The position numbers and the translations under genes were made by a program. The notes below the pieces were generated by a model, which was given only the letters and a program-made list of their open reading frames with translations, was not told where the DNA came from and made no database searches. This document shows, in pieces, positions 1 to 5,653 of a stretch of DNA of 6,446 nt (its first letter is position 1; each line of letters starts with the position of its first letter). Source of the stretch: Rhodobacter sp. (GTDB lineage Bacteria > Pseudomonadota > Alphaproteobacteria > Rhodobacterales > Rhodobacteraceae); NCBI GenBank assembly GCA_016704435.1, contig JADJAB010000031.1, positions 1-6,446 on the forward strand, given 5' to 3'.

Positions 1-11
1 GTGTGACCGCT
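1..11 (+). repeat. IS66 left terminal inverted repeat
   Basis: GTGTGACCGCT pairs with the reverse complement of 2331-2341 with one mismatch, at base 3. Similarity drops beyond base 11. Because it begins at window base 1, the repeat could extend further upstream. Confidence 0.65.
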
Positions 12-35
12 CTGCCGCGGGGTGATGGTGCGGGA

Positions 36-63
36 TAGTGTCCACCAAGGATAGTGGACACTA
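36..63 (+). promoter_or_regulatory. Perfect 9-bp inverted repeat in the tnpA leader
   Basis: TAGTGTCCA at 36-44 and TGGACACTA at 55-63 are perfect reverse complements separated by 10 nt. An overlapping direct repeat GGATAGTG occurs at 33-40 and 49-56. The right arm ends on the first base of AAGG (63-66), the probable ribosome binding site of tnpA. It could be an mRNA hairpin limiting tnpA translation, or an operator for the DNA-binding TnpA protein. The structure is seen directly; the role is inference. Confidence 0.55.
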
Positions 64-72
64 AGGTGCTTG

Positions 73-429
73 ATGGCGCGGCGGACGAGGCGGCTTTGGA
101 CGGATGAAGAGAATCGGTCGATTTGCTTGCAGACGACCGCGCCCGGCGTTTCTGTTGCGCAGGTCGCGCTTCGCTATACGGTGAACGCGAACCTGATCTT
201 CAAATGGCTGCGTGATCCCAAGTATCGGCCCAGTCCCGAGGCGGGATCAAAGGAAGCAGGTTTGCGCTTTCTGCCGGTGGAGATCGTCAAGCAAGCGCCG
301 GTGACCCGACCGGCACTTGCCGCCGAGAACCACATCGAGATCGAACTGGCGGGCGGTCACCGGATGCGGATCAGCGGCAGCTATGATCCCGAGGTCTTGG
401 CGCGGCTGATCCGGGGTCTCTCGGCGTGA
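73..429 (+). CDS. tnpA: IS66-family accessory protein TnpA
   Basis: TnpA is the small first protein of IS66 elements. It is thought to bind DNA and is needed with TnpB and TnpC for transposition. The product is 118 aa, normal for the family. Residues about 8-45 look like a helix-turn-helix domain (LWTDEE..., then VAQVALRY and NLIFKWLRD). The C-terminal part carries the family's IEIELAGGHRMRI segment followed by a short helix. ATG at 73 was chosen because AAGG at 63-66 lies 6 nt upstream; a TTG at 70 is also in frame but too close. The stop codon TGA (427-429) overlaps the GTG start of tnpB (426-428), implying translational coupling. A 9-bp inverted repeat lies just upstream and may control expression. 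Confidence 0.85.
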   Translation: MARRTRRLWTDEENRSICLQTTAPGVSVAQVALRYTVNANLIFKWLRDPKYRPSPEAGSKEAGLRFLPVEIVKQAPVTRPALAAENHIEIELAGGHRMRISGSYDPEVLARLIRGLSA

Positions 430-774
430 TCCCGGTTCCGGCCAACACGCGGGTCTGGCTGGCGGCGGGCGTCACCGACATGCGCAAGGGCTTTGCGGCG
501 CTGGCGGCACAGGCCGAGGCGGTGCTGAAGCAGGACCCGTTTGCCGGACATCTCTTTGTCTTCCGGGGCCGCCGGGGTGATCTGGTGAAGATCATCTGGT
601 GGGATGGTCAAGGGGCCTGCATGTTCATGAAGCGGCTGGAGAAGGGGCCGGTTCGTCTGGCCCTCGGCCAAGGAGGGCAAGGTGGCGCTGACGCCTGCCC
701 AGTTGTCGATGCTGCTGGAAGGGATCGACTGGCGGGCGCCGCAGCGGACGTGGCGGCCCTTGGCAGCGGGATAA
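426..774 (+). pseudogene. tnpB: IS66-family accessory protein TnpB, frameshifted
   Basis: TnpB is the conserved second IS66 protein, about 115 aa, essential but of unclear biochemical role. From GTG 426 the frame reads the family N-terminus (VWLAAGVTDMRKGF) and core (LFVFRGRRGDLVKIIWWDGQG) up to LEKG at residue 74. It then leaves the family sequence at the G run 644-647. Removing one G restores the expected tail (RFVWPSAKEGKV..., ...RAPQRTWRPL) ending at TAA 772-774, a protein of exactly 115 aa. As written, translation continues in the wrong frame to a stop at 795-797, giving 123 aa with an unrelated C-terminal third. The start overlaps the tnpA stop (GTGA). Either an inactivating mutation or a homopolymer sequencing error would explain it. 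Confidence 0.87.
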
Positions 775-798
775 TCTTCTCATCCTGCAATCAATGAT

Positions 799-820
799 TC
801 CCACAACGAATACAGTGGGA
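799..820 (+). promoter_or_regulatory. Small inverted repeat between tnpB and tnpC
   Basis: TCCCAC (799-804) and GTGGGA (815-820) can form a 6-bp stem with a 10-nt loop, ending 12 nt before the tnpC start. No good Shine-Dalgarno sequence lies closer to that start; the only purine-rich candidate, GGGA (817-820), is inside the stem. The hairpin might therefore restrain tnpC translation. The pairing is seen; the function is inference. Confidence 0.3.
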
Positions 821-832
821 TAAACTTCTTGC

Positions 833-2332
833 ATGCTGGATCAGACCCTGACCTTGCCGGAAGACCCCGAGGAGCTGCGCAGCTTCACCGCGCGGCTTCT
901 GGCCGAGGTGAAGGCGCAGGCGATCCTGATCGAGAAGCTGCGCCACCAGCTGGCCGGGCACCGCGCGCATCGGTTCGGGGCCTCGTCCGAGACGGCCGAG
1001 CAGCTTCAACTGGCGCTTGAGACCAGCGAGATCGCCGCCGCCGCGATGACCGCGCGGATGAAGCTGCCGGACATCGAGGAGAAGGACAAACCCAAGCGCC
1101 GCCCGATCCCGGACCACATCCCCCGGATGGAAGTGGAACTGACACCCGGCGCCGATGCCTGTGCCGATTGCGGCGGCCGTCTGCGCCGGATCGGTGAAGA
1201 TGTCACCGAGGAACTGGAATATGTCCCCGGCCGCTTCATCGTGAACCGCATTGTCCGGCCCCGGCTGACCTGCGCCTGCTGCGAACGCTTCGTGCAAGCC
1301 CCGCTGCCGTCGCGCCCCATCGAGCGCGGCCGCCCGGGGCCGGGCCTCTTGGCCCATGTGCTGGTCAGCAAATACGCCGACCATCTGCCGCTTTACCGCC
1401 AGAGCCAGATCTTCGACCGCGAGGGGCTCGATCTGGACCGCTCCACCCTGGCCGACTGGGTCGGCAAGACCACGGCCCTGCTGGAACCGCTGGCCGATGC
1501 CATCGGCCGCCATGTCCTGTCGGCCGAGGCGATCTTCGCGGACGACACGCCGATCAGCATGCTGGCCCCCGGCACCGGCAAGACCCAGACCGCCCGGCTC
1601 TGGACCTATGCCCGCGACGAACGCCCCTGGGGCGGCGCTGCCCCACCCGCCGCCTGGTATCGCTTCTCCGGCGACCGGAAAGGCCAGCATCCGAAGGACC
1701 ATCTCGCCCGGTTCCGCGGCTGGATGCATGCCGATGGCTATGCCGGGTTCGAGGACCTCTATCGTTCCGGCGCCATCCGCGAGGTCGCCTGCATGGCCCA
1801 TGTCCGGCGCAAGTTCGTCGACATCCACCGGTCGCAGGGCTCCCCGATCGCCGAAGAAGCCATCGGCCGGATCGCCCAGCTCTATGCCGTCGAGAAGGAG
1901 GCCAGAGGCTCCCCGCCGGATCGACGCGCTGAGCTGCGAAGGGCCCATGCCGCCCCGGTCTTCGACGATCTGGAGCAATGGCTGGCCATGCAACTCACCA
2001 CGATCTCGGGAAAATCACCGCTCGCGGCCGCCATCCGCTATGCCCTGACCCGCATGGAACGCCTGCGCCCCTACCTCGACCACGGCATCCTGGAGCTGGA
2101 CAACAACGCCGCCGAACGCGGCATGCGCGCCATCGCCCTCGGCCGGAAGAACTACCTCTTCGTCGGCTCCGAGGCAGGCGGCAAGGCCGCCGCCATCGCC
2201 TACACCCTGATCGAAACGGCCAAGCTCAACGCCGTCGATCCCCACGCCTGGCTCGCCGACACCCTCGCCCGCATCCCGGACTACAAGATCACCAAGGTCG
2301 ACGACCTGCTGCCTTGGCGCTGGAACCGGTAG
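833..2332 (+). CDS. tnpC: IS66-family transposase TnpC (DDE)
   Basis: This is the catalytic transposase of the IS66 element, 499 aa and full length. The N-terminal part (about residues 12-65) is a heptad-rich helical or coiled-coil segment. A zinc-finger-like domain follows, with C110-x2-C113 and C147-x2-C150. The catalytic core carries the likely DDE triad: D238 in ADDTP, D301 in HADGYAGF, and E428 in NNAAERGMR, the last being the IS66 signature followed by GRKNYLFVGSEAGG. The C-terminal IS66 domain ends in LLPWRWNR. ATG 833 was chosen because the family N-terminus (LDQTLTLPEDPEEL) starts there; the ribosome binding site is weak, so coupling to upstream translation is likely. No frameshift or missing residue is seen. 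The stop at 2330-2332 overlaps the right terminal repeat, leaving almost no 3' spacer, as is usual in compact IS elements. Confidence 0.95.
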   Translation: MLDQTLTLPEDPEELRSFTARLLAEVKAQAILIEKLRHQLAGHRAHRFGASSETAEQLQLALETSEIAAAAMTARMKLPDIEEKDKPKRRPIPDHIPRMEVELTPGADACADCGGRLRRIGEDVTEELEYVPGRFIVNRIVRPRLTCACCERFVQAPLPSRPIERGRPGPGLLAHVLVSKYADHLPLYRQSQIFDREGLDLDRSTLADWVGKTTALLEPLADAIGRHVLSAEAIFADDTPISMLAPGTGKTQTARLWTYARDERPWGGAAPPAAWYRFSGDRKGQHPKDHLARFRGWMHADGYAGFEDLYRSGAIREVACMAHVRRKFVDIHRSQGSPIAEEAIGRIAQLYAVEKEARGSPPDRRAELRRAHAAPVFDDLEQWLAMQLTTISGKSPLAAAIRYALTRMERLRPYLDHGILELDNNAAERGMRAIALGRKNYLFVGSEAGGKAAAIAYTLIETAKLNAVDPHAWLADTLARIPDYKITKVDDLLPWRWNR

Positions 2333-2341
2333 CGGTCAGAC
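2331..2341 (-). repeat. IS66 right terminal inverted repeat
   Basis: AGCGGTCAGAC is the reverse complement of GTCTGACCGCT and matches window bases 1-11 at 10 of 11 positions. It overlaps the last two bases of the tnpC stop codon. Confidence 0.65.
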
Positions 2342-2350
2342 CGGACGTGT

Positions 2351-2362
2351 GTGGACGCCCCC
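2351..2362 (+). repeat. IS1111 sub-terminal inverted repeat, right (3') end
   Basis: GTGGACGCCCCC is an exact reverse complement of 3702-3713. Identity stops at both edges (T2350 and A2363 do not pair with their partners), so the repeat is 12 bp. It lies downstream of the transposase gene. Confidence 0.85.
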
Positions 2363-2612
2363 ATGAATGCAAGCAATTATTTTGGCACGATCGGGCATGT
2401 GATCAGGTGCGGTCGTGTGTCCGGCCTCGAAGATGCGGCCTTTCAATCGCCGCGGGCCTGTATGGAGATATGCAGATCGGGTCCAGTTCGCTTACCCGCG
2501 CTCGATGGCGCATCGTCCGGAATGATGGTTCTCCCGATCCGGTCTCTTGACCGTTTGCCCTTACGTTCCTCCGTCCTGCTCACATCCGCGGCGACACTCC
2601 GACGATCCTGAC
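2363..2612 (-). ncRNA. Candidate bridge/seek RNA region of the IS1111 element
   Basis: This 3' non-coding region lies between the transposase stop and the right sub-terminal repeat, where IS1111 elements encode the RNA that pairs with donor and target DNA. Read on the - strand it contains, in order: a hairpin CGGTC-AAGA-GACCG (2553-2540); a 7-bp stem (2533-2539 with 2475-2481) enclosing a large internal loop closed by a hairpin CGATG-CGC-CATCG (2515-2503); and a hairpin GCGGC with GCCGC (2453-2435, 9-nt loop). One leading hairpin plus later looped structures resembles the known bridge-RNA plan. The pairings are seen; RNA identity and exact ends are inference from family knowledge. No convincing protein is encoded here. 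Confidence 0.55.
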
Positions 2613-3641
2613 CTATGCGGTTGCCATCGCCGGATCCCTGTAATCCTCTCCTCTGCACATCAGCGCCCAAGCGGTACGGGCCATGCGATTGGCCAATGCC
2701 ACCGCGACCAGCATATTCGGTTTGCGCGCCAGCATCCGTGCGAGCCACGAGCCGTCTGGAGCACCCTTGCGTGCTGCCCAACGCACCACTGCCACGGCAC
2801 CGACGATCAGCAACCTTCTGATGTCTCGCTGACCCATCTTTGAGGTTCGGCCGAGCCGCTCCTTGCCGCCGCTCGAATGTTGTCTGGGCGTAAGGCCGAC
2901 CCAGGCCGCGAAGTCGCGGCCCTTTAAGAAGGTCTCCATCGGCGGCGCAAAGGTGGTGATCGCCGCAGCAGTGATCGGACCCACTCCCGGGATCGTCGCC
3001 AGGCGACGCGCGGTGTCGTCGACGCTGGCACGTCGGCGCAATTCGGCATCCAGATCTGCAACTTTCCTGCTCAGCGTTGCGATTTGACCCAGAAGCAGTC
3101 TCGCTAGGTCTTTGACCGTCGAAGGCAGCACCCCGTGGTCGCTGTCGATGACCGTGGCGAGGCGCCCGACATGGGCGGGGCCGGTCGGCGCGACGATGCC
3201 TTGCTCGGCCAGATGGGCCCGCAGCGCGTTGATCGTCTGCGTGCGCTGCCGGACCAGTAGGTCGCGTGTTCGATACACCATCGCCGCCCCCTGCTGTTCC
3301 TCGCTCTTCACCGCCACGAACCGCATGGTGGGCCGCGATGCCGCCTCAGCGATCGCCTCCGCATCAGCCATGTCATTCTTTTGCCGCTTCACGAACGGCT
3401 TGACGTAGGCCGGTGGGATCAGCTTGACCTCGTGGCCGAGATCGCCGATCGCCCGGCCCCAGTGATGGGCGCTGGCGCAGGCTTCCATCGCCACGATACA
3501 AGGCGGCTGCTGGCCAATGAACTTCAACAGCTGCGCACGCGACAGCTTGCGCCGGAAGACAACTGACCCATCGGTTCCGGCGCCATGCGCCTGAAATACA
3601 TTCTTGGCCAAATCCAGGCCGATGATGCTAACCTCGTTCAT
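2613..3641 (-). CDS. IS110-family (IS1111-type) DEDD transposase
   Basis: An RNA-guided recombinase that excises the element as a circle and inserts it at a preferred target. The 342-aa product is full length. The N-terminal RuvC-like domain carries D10 (GLDLAKNVF), E53 (AMEACASAHHWGR), and D90 and D93 (QKNDMADAEAI), the DEDD set. A helical region spans about residues 115-210. The C-terminal Tnp_20 domain begins with a helix-hairpin-helix (IPGVGPITAAAI, 217-228) and contains WVGLTPRQHSSGGKERLG, whose serine (256 or 257) is the probable nucleophile. ATG at 3641 is preferred over upstream in-frame codons because it matches the family N-terminus and has AGGGAG (3654-3649) 7 nt upstream. The frame stays open to 3713 but that extension is non-family. 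No damage is seen, so the protein may be active. Confidence 0.94.
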   Translation of the reverse strand: MNEVSIIGLDLAKNVFQAHGAGTDGSVVFRRKLSRAQLLKFIGQQPPCIVAMEACASAHHWGRAIGDLGHEVKLIPPAYVKPFVKRQKNDMADAEAIAEAASRPTMRFVAVKSEEQQGAAMVYRTRDLLVRQRTQTINALRAHLAEQGIVAPTGPAHVGRLATVIDSDHGVLPSTVKDLARLLLGQIATLSRKVADLDAELRRRASVDDTARRLATIPGVGPITAAAITTFAPPMETFLKGRDFAAWVGLTPRQHSSGGKERLGRTSKMGQRDIRRLLIVGAVAVVRWAARKGAPDGSWLARMLARKPNMLVAVALANRMARTAWALMCRGEDYRDPAMATA

Positions 3642-3701
3642 GGACGCTCTCCCTTGTAGCGGTGCTTCAACACCCACTACCTTGGCACATTCGATGCCGC
3701 C

Positions 3702-3713
3702 GGGGGCGTCCAC
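3702..3713 (-). repeat. IS1111 sub-terminal inverted repeat, left (5') end
   Basis: GGGGGCGTCCAC is an exact reverse complement of 2351-2362. It lies upstream of the transposase, about 60 bp before its start codon, which agrees with the short 5' leader of IS1111 elements. Confidence 0.85.
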
Positions 3714-3748
3714 CCCATCGGTTACTTTTTGCGTTGTTTTCGAGGGTT

Positions 3749-3913
3749 ATGTCATGTCGGCTTGTGACTTGGTCGCGGGTGAACGCGCTGAGCCAGCAAT
3801 CGACTCTCGAGCCGCTGATCGTGTTTCGGACCATCTATGACCCGAAGCCTGGCGCCGATGAAGTCGAAGAACTCTACATTCATAAAGATAGTCGATCAAA
3901 TTCAATGGCTTGA
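3749..3913 (+). CDS. Short hypothetical ORF, possible gene fragment
   Basis: A 54-aa open frame between the IS1111 end and the recombinase. I do not recognise it. The C-terminal half has protein-like composition (IVFRTIYDPKPGADEVEELY), but the N-terminal part does not, and the purine-rich GAGGG at 3742-3746 is only 2 nt from this ATG. A second ATG at 3754 has better spacing but opens a different 28-codon frame. It may be the tail of a gene cut off by the insertions upstream, or chance. The rest of the roughly 345-bp stretch from the transposase start to the recombinase start holds the left IS repeat (3702-3713) and a palindrome (3939-3976), with nothing else supported. Confidence 0.15.
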   Translation: MSCRLVTWSRVNALSQQSTLEPLIVFRTIYDPKPGADEVEELYIHKDSRSNSMA

Positions 3914-3938
3914 CGTTACACTCGGGTCCAATTTGCCT

Positions 3939-3976
3939 GTACACATCTGCGCAACGAACGTTTGGCAGTTGTGTAC
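3939..3976. promoter_or_regulatory. 38-bp imperfect palindrome upstream of the recombinase gene
   Basis: GTACACATCTGC (3939-3950) and GCAGTTGTGTAC (3965-3976) are reverse complements at 11 of 12 positions, with a 14-bp centre that is itself partly symmetric (AACG at 3953-3956 pairs with CGTT at 3959-3962). Overall 15 of 19 base pairs fit dyad symmetry about 3957/3958. It ends 11 bp before the recombinase start. Serine recombinases commonly act at, and repress from, imperfect palindromes beside their own gene, so this is a candidate crossover site or operator. The symmetry is seen; the role is inference. Confidence 0.45.
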
Positions 3977-3987
3977 GGGGGGCGGGA

Positions 3988-4709
3988 ATGGCGGTGGCAG
4001 CGGCAGGCACGCAGCGGTTTGTGGCTTACGAGCGGGCCTCGACAACCCGACAAGGCACCAGCGGCCTCGGGTTGGAAGCGCAGCGGAATACCATCGATGC
4101 CTTCGCGGCAACGCGCGGCGCCGAAAGTCTGGCACGGTTCACGGAAGTGGAAAGCGGCCGAAAATCGGATCGCCCGGAACTGGCACGGGCGCTGCATCTG
4201 GCAAAGGTCACTGGCGCCACGCTGGTCATCACCAAGCTGGACCGGCTGTCGCGGAAAGCGGCGTTCCTGCTGACCCTGCGCGACAGTGGGGTGCGGTTCC
4301 TCGCCGTTGACATGCCGGAAGCCAACGACCTGACCGTCGGCATCATGGCGCTGGTGGCCGAGGCAGAGCGCGAAGCGATCTCACGGCGCACGAGAAAGCG
4401 CTGGCGGTGGCGAAAGCCCGGGGTGTGAGGCTTGGCAATCCCAACGGGGCTGCGGCGCTCAAACGGGCAGGGAAGGGCGGTGCGGCGCTGAGAGAGACAG
4501 TTTCTCGGAACGCCGACCAGCATGCGTGGGACCTGGCGCCCGTGGTCGAGGATCTGCGCCGGCAGGGAATCACATCGCTGCGGGGCATCGCCGCTGCACT
4601 GAGCGAGCGCGGCATGCTCACCCGGCGGGGCGGGCAGTGGCATGTGTCAAATGTGCGGAACGTGCTGGAAAGGATCAATGGTTCCTCGGTCGGAGGCCAG
4701 AAACCATGA
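3988..4709 (+). pseudogene. Serine recombinase (resolvase/invertase family), frameshifted
   Basis: A small serine recombinase of the resolvase/DNA-invertase type, which cuts and rejoins DNA through a 5'-phosphoserine link. From ATG 3988 the N-terminal catalytic domain shows YERAST with catalytic Ser18, the conserved ITKLDRLSRK segment (residues 81-90, active-site arginines), and the E helix (ALVAEAEREAISRRT). At codons 136-137 (4393-4397) the frame breaks: as written it stops at 4426-4428. Adding one base in the A run restores ALAVAKARGVRLGNPNG and a C-terminal DNA-binding part (ITSLRGIAAALSERGM, then a final helix) ending at 4709. The repaired protein would be 240 aa, normal for this class. 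The start was chosen on homology; the upstream G-rich tract is a poor ribosome site. A 38-bp palindrome just upstream may be its target site. Confidence 0.87.
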
Positions 4710-4727
4710 TCGTCGTGCGACATCATG
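4705..4727 (+). other. Stem-loop overlapping the recombinase stop codon
   Basis: CATGAT (4705-4710) pairs with ATCATG (4722-4727), and inside it GTC pairs with GAC with one bulged C, giving a 9-bp stem with a 4-nt loop. No T tract follows, so it is not a standard intrinsic terminator. Rho-dependent termination, or no role at all, is possible. Confidence 0.2.
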
Positions 4728-4849
4728 CGCAGCTTGAGAGGCCCCATGCCCTGCAAGCTTCGGTCTCCTCTGATCATCCATGCCGCCAGGAATTCGCATG
4801 GGACCATCGACGGTGTTCGTCGCAATAAGTCCTGGCTCCCCGAAGTTCA

Positions 4850-4867
4850 ATGACAGCAGATTGTCAT
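4850..4867. promoter_or_regulatory. Short inverted repeat upstream of the lipoprotein gene
   Basis: ATGACA (4850-4855) and TGTCAT (4862-4867) form a perfect 6-bp inverted repeat with a 6-bp spacer, 46 bp before the lipoprotein start. It could be a small operator. Repeats this short also arise by chance, so support is weak. Confidence 0.15.
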
Positions 4868-4913
4868 CTGGCCCGATGTCGGTCTAATGAAAGGGAAATG
4901 ATCGAGGTCAAAC

Positions 4914-5201
4914 ATGCGCCCCACCGCCTTTCCGGCTCTTCTCGCTCTGATGCTCGTCGCCGGCTGTGCGGAAATGACAGCTGGCCGCACAGTGGTCAAA
5001 GGCGCTGGACCGGACGAGCTCCTGAAACTGCGGGCAGGACCGGGGCTTGGTTACAAAGTGATCTTGGGCATGCCAGACGGAACCCCACTTACTCGCGGCA
5101 CCTGCGTGACCGAACTGGGCCAGCTCTGGTGCCAGGTCGCGCTTGCTGCAGCGCCTCGTATCAAAGGCTATGTCTCCGCTGACTACCTCTCGGCGCAATG
5201 A
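4914..5201 (+). CDS. Small SH3b-domain lipoprotein
   Basis: A 95-aa predicted envelope lipoprotein. Residues 1-17 form a hydrophobic signal peptide ending in a lipobox, LVAGC, with Cys18 as the likely lipidated residue. Alanine at the next position gives no inner-membrane retention signal of the Asp type. Residues about 28-93 match a bacterial SH3 domain (SH3_3): LKLRAGPGLGYKVI, then GTPLTRGTCV, LWCQV, and the closing IKGYVSADYL. C64 and C73 lie where many periplasmic SH3b domains have a disulfide. Such domains often bind peptidoglycan or peptides, but the partner here is unknown. The start is supported by GAGGT at 4904-4908, 5 nt upstream. The gene stands alone, with no close neighbour on either side, and appears intact, unlike the genes flanking it. 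Confidence 0.85.
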   Translation: MRPTAFPALLALMLVAGCAEMTAGRTVVKGAGPDELLKLRAGPGLGYKVILGMPDGTPLTRGTCVTELGQLWCQVALAAAPRIKGYVSADYLSAQ

Positions 5202-5635
5202 CCTCAATCAGCTGCCGCCAAATGCCCGATGGGCTTCTTCGCCACCATGGATCCACTGCGGCGCTGGCGCCGACGCTGACCCTCGCCACGGTCGCAAACT
5301 GCGTCGGCATTGGTTTCCGGCGTGGCGCCCATATGCGTGGAGACGGATTCTGATCAGCCGAAGATGGAACCTGTTCCGCAGGGGTCGTGTGCAATGTTTG
5401 GCAAAAGCAATAACTTCAGCCCATGCTCCTCTCGGCACTGGTGGCGTCCGGCCAGAACCAGATTCGAAAGATCGACCGATGGGAAACCTTGTCTCAGCCG
5501 ATTGAACCGAGCAACCTTGACCTCGCGGCCCGAGCAGACCCAAATCCAAACGCTCGGCGAAGTCGGCCAGAGAGTTTTTTCCAGATCCGAGAAACAACCG
5601 CTCACGACGTTTCGGACATGTTGCGCTACCACGAC
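5202..5635. other. Non-coding or decayed stretch, no gene recognised
   Basis: Between the lipoprotein stop and the ribosome binding site of the hydrolase I recognise no protein in any frame and no RNA gene. Several frames are open on both strands (for example - strand 5597-5208 and + strand 5423-5650), but their predicted residues lack family motifs and look like chance high-GC frames. The stretch is long for a promoter region, so it may contain the eroded remains of another gene. Confidence 0.4.
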
Positions 5636-5653
5636 GAAGGAGACCCTTGAACC

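Larger units (their letters stand above)
1..2341 (+). mobile_element. IS66-family insertion sequence (tnpA-tnpB-tnpC)
   Basis: A complete or near-complete IS66-family element. The three genes stand in the canonical order, all on the + strand, with tnpA and tnpB overlapping. The left end at 1-11 (GTGTGACCGCT) matches the reverse complement of 2331-2341 (GTCTGACCGCT) at 10 of 11 positions, and the right copy starts one base before the end of the tnpC stop codon. IS66 ends usually begin with GT, as both do here. The left end coincides with the first base of the window, so the outer flank and its expected 8-bp target duplication cannot be seen. tnpB is frameshifted, which probably impairs transposition, because IS66 members generally need all three proteins. 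An IS1111-type element begins within about 10 bp of the right end. Confidence 0.88.
2348..3720 (-). mobile_element. IS110-family (IS1111 subgroup) insertion sequence
   Basis: The element is defined by a full-length DEDD transposase on the - strand and by perfect 12-bp inverted repeats, GTGGACGCCCCC at 2351-2362 and GGGGGCGTCCAC at 3702-3713. Sub-terminal repeats of this size separate the IS1111 subgroup from IS110 proper. So does the layout here: a short 5' leader (about 72 bp from the repeat to the start codon) and a long 3' non-coding region (about 250 bp), where IS1111 elements encode their guide (bridge/seek) RNA. Exact ends are estimates, taken from the few extra bases IS1111 members carry outside the repeats; they may be off by several bases. 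The family makes no target duplications and integrates through a circular intermediate at preferred sequences. Confidence 0.85.

Noticed and set aside
791..1993. 400-codon open frame on the - strand
   Set aside because: It lies antisense to the intact IS66 tnpC, and its Gly/Ala/Pro-rich sequence has no family motif; typical of high-GC shadow frames.
3910..3943. Sigma-70 promoter for the recombinase (TTGACG at 3910)
   Set aside because: No acceptable -10 box lies 16-18 bp downstream; TGTACA at 3938 is 22 bp away.
4390..4400. Programmed -1 frameshifting in the recombinase
   Set aside because: No slippery heptamer fits the reading frame and no downstream stimulatory stem is evident; such recombinases are normally made from one frame.
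4705..4727. Intrinsic terminator after the recombinase
   Set aside because: The stem is AT-rich and bulged, and no T run follows.
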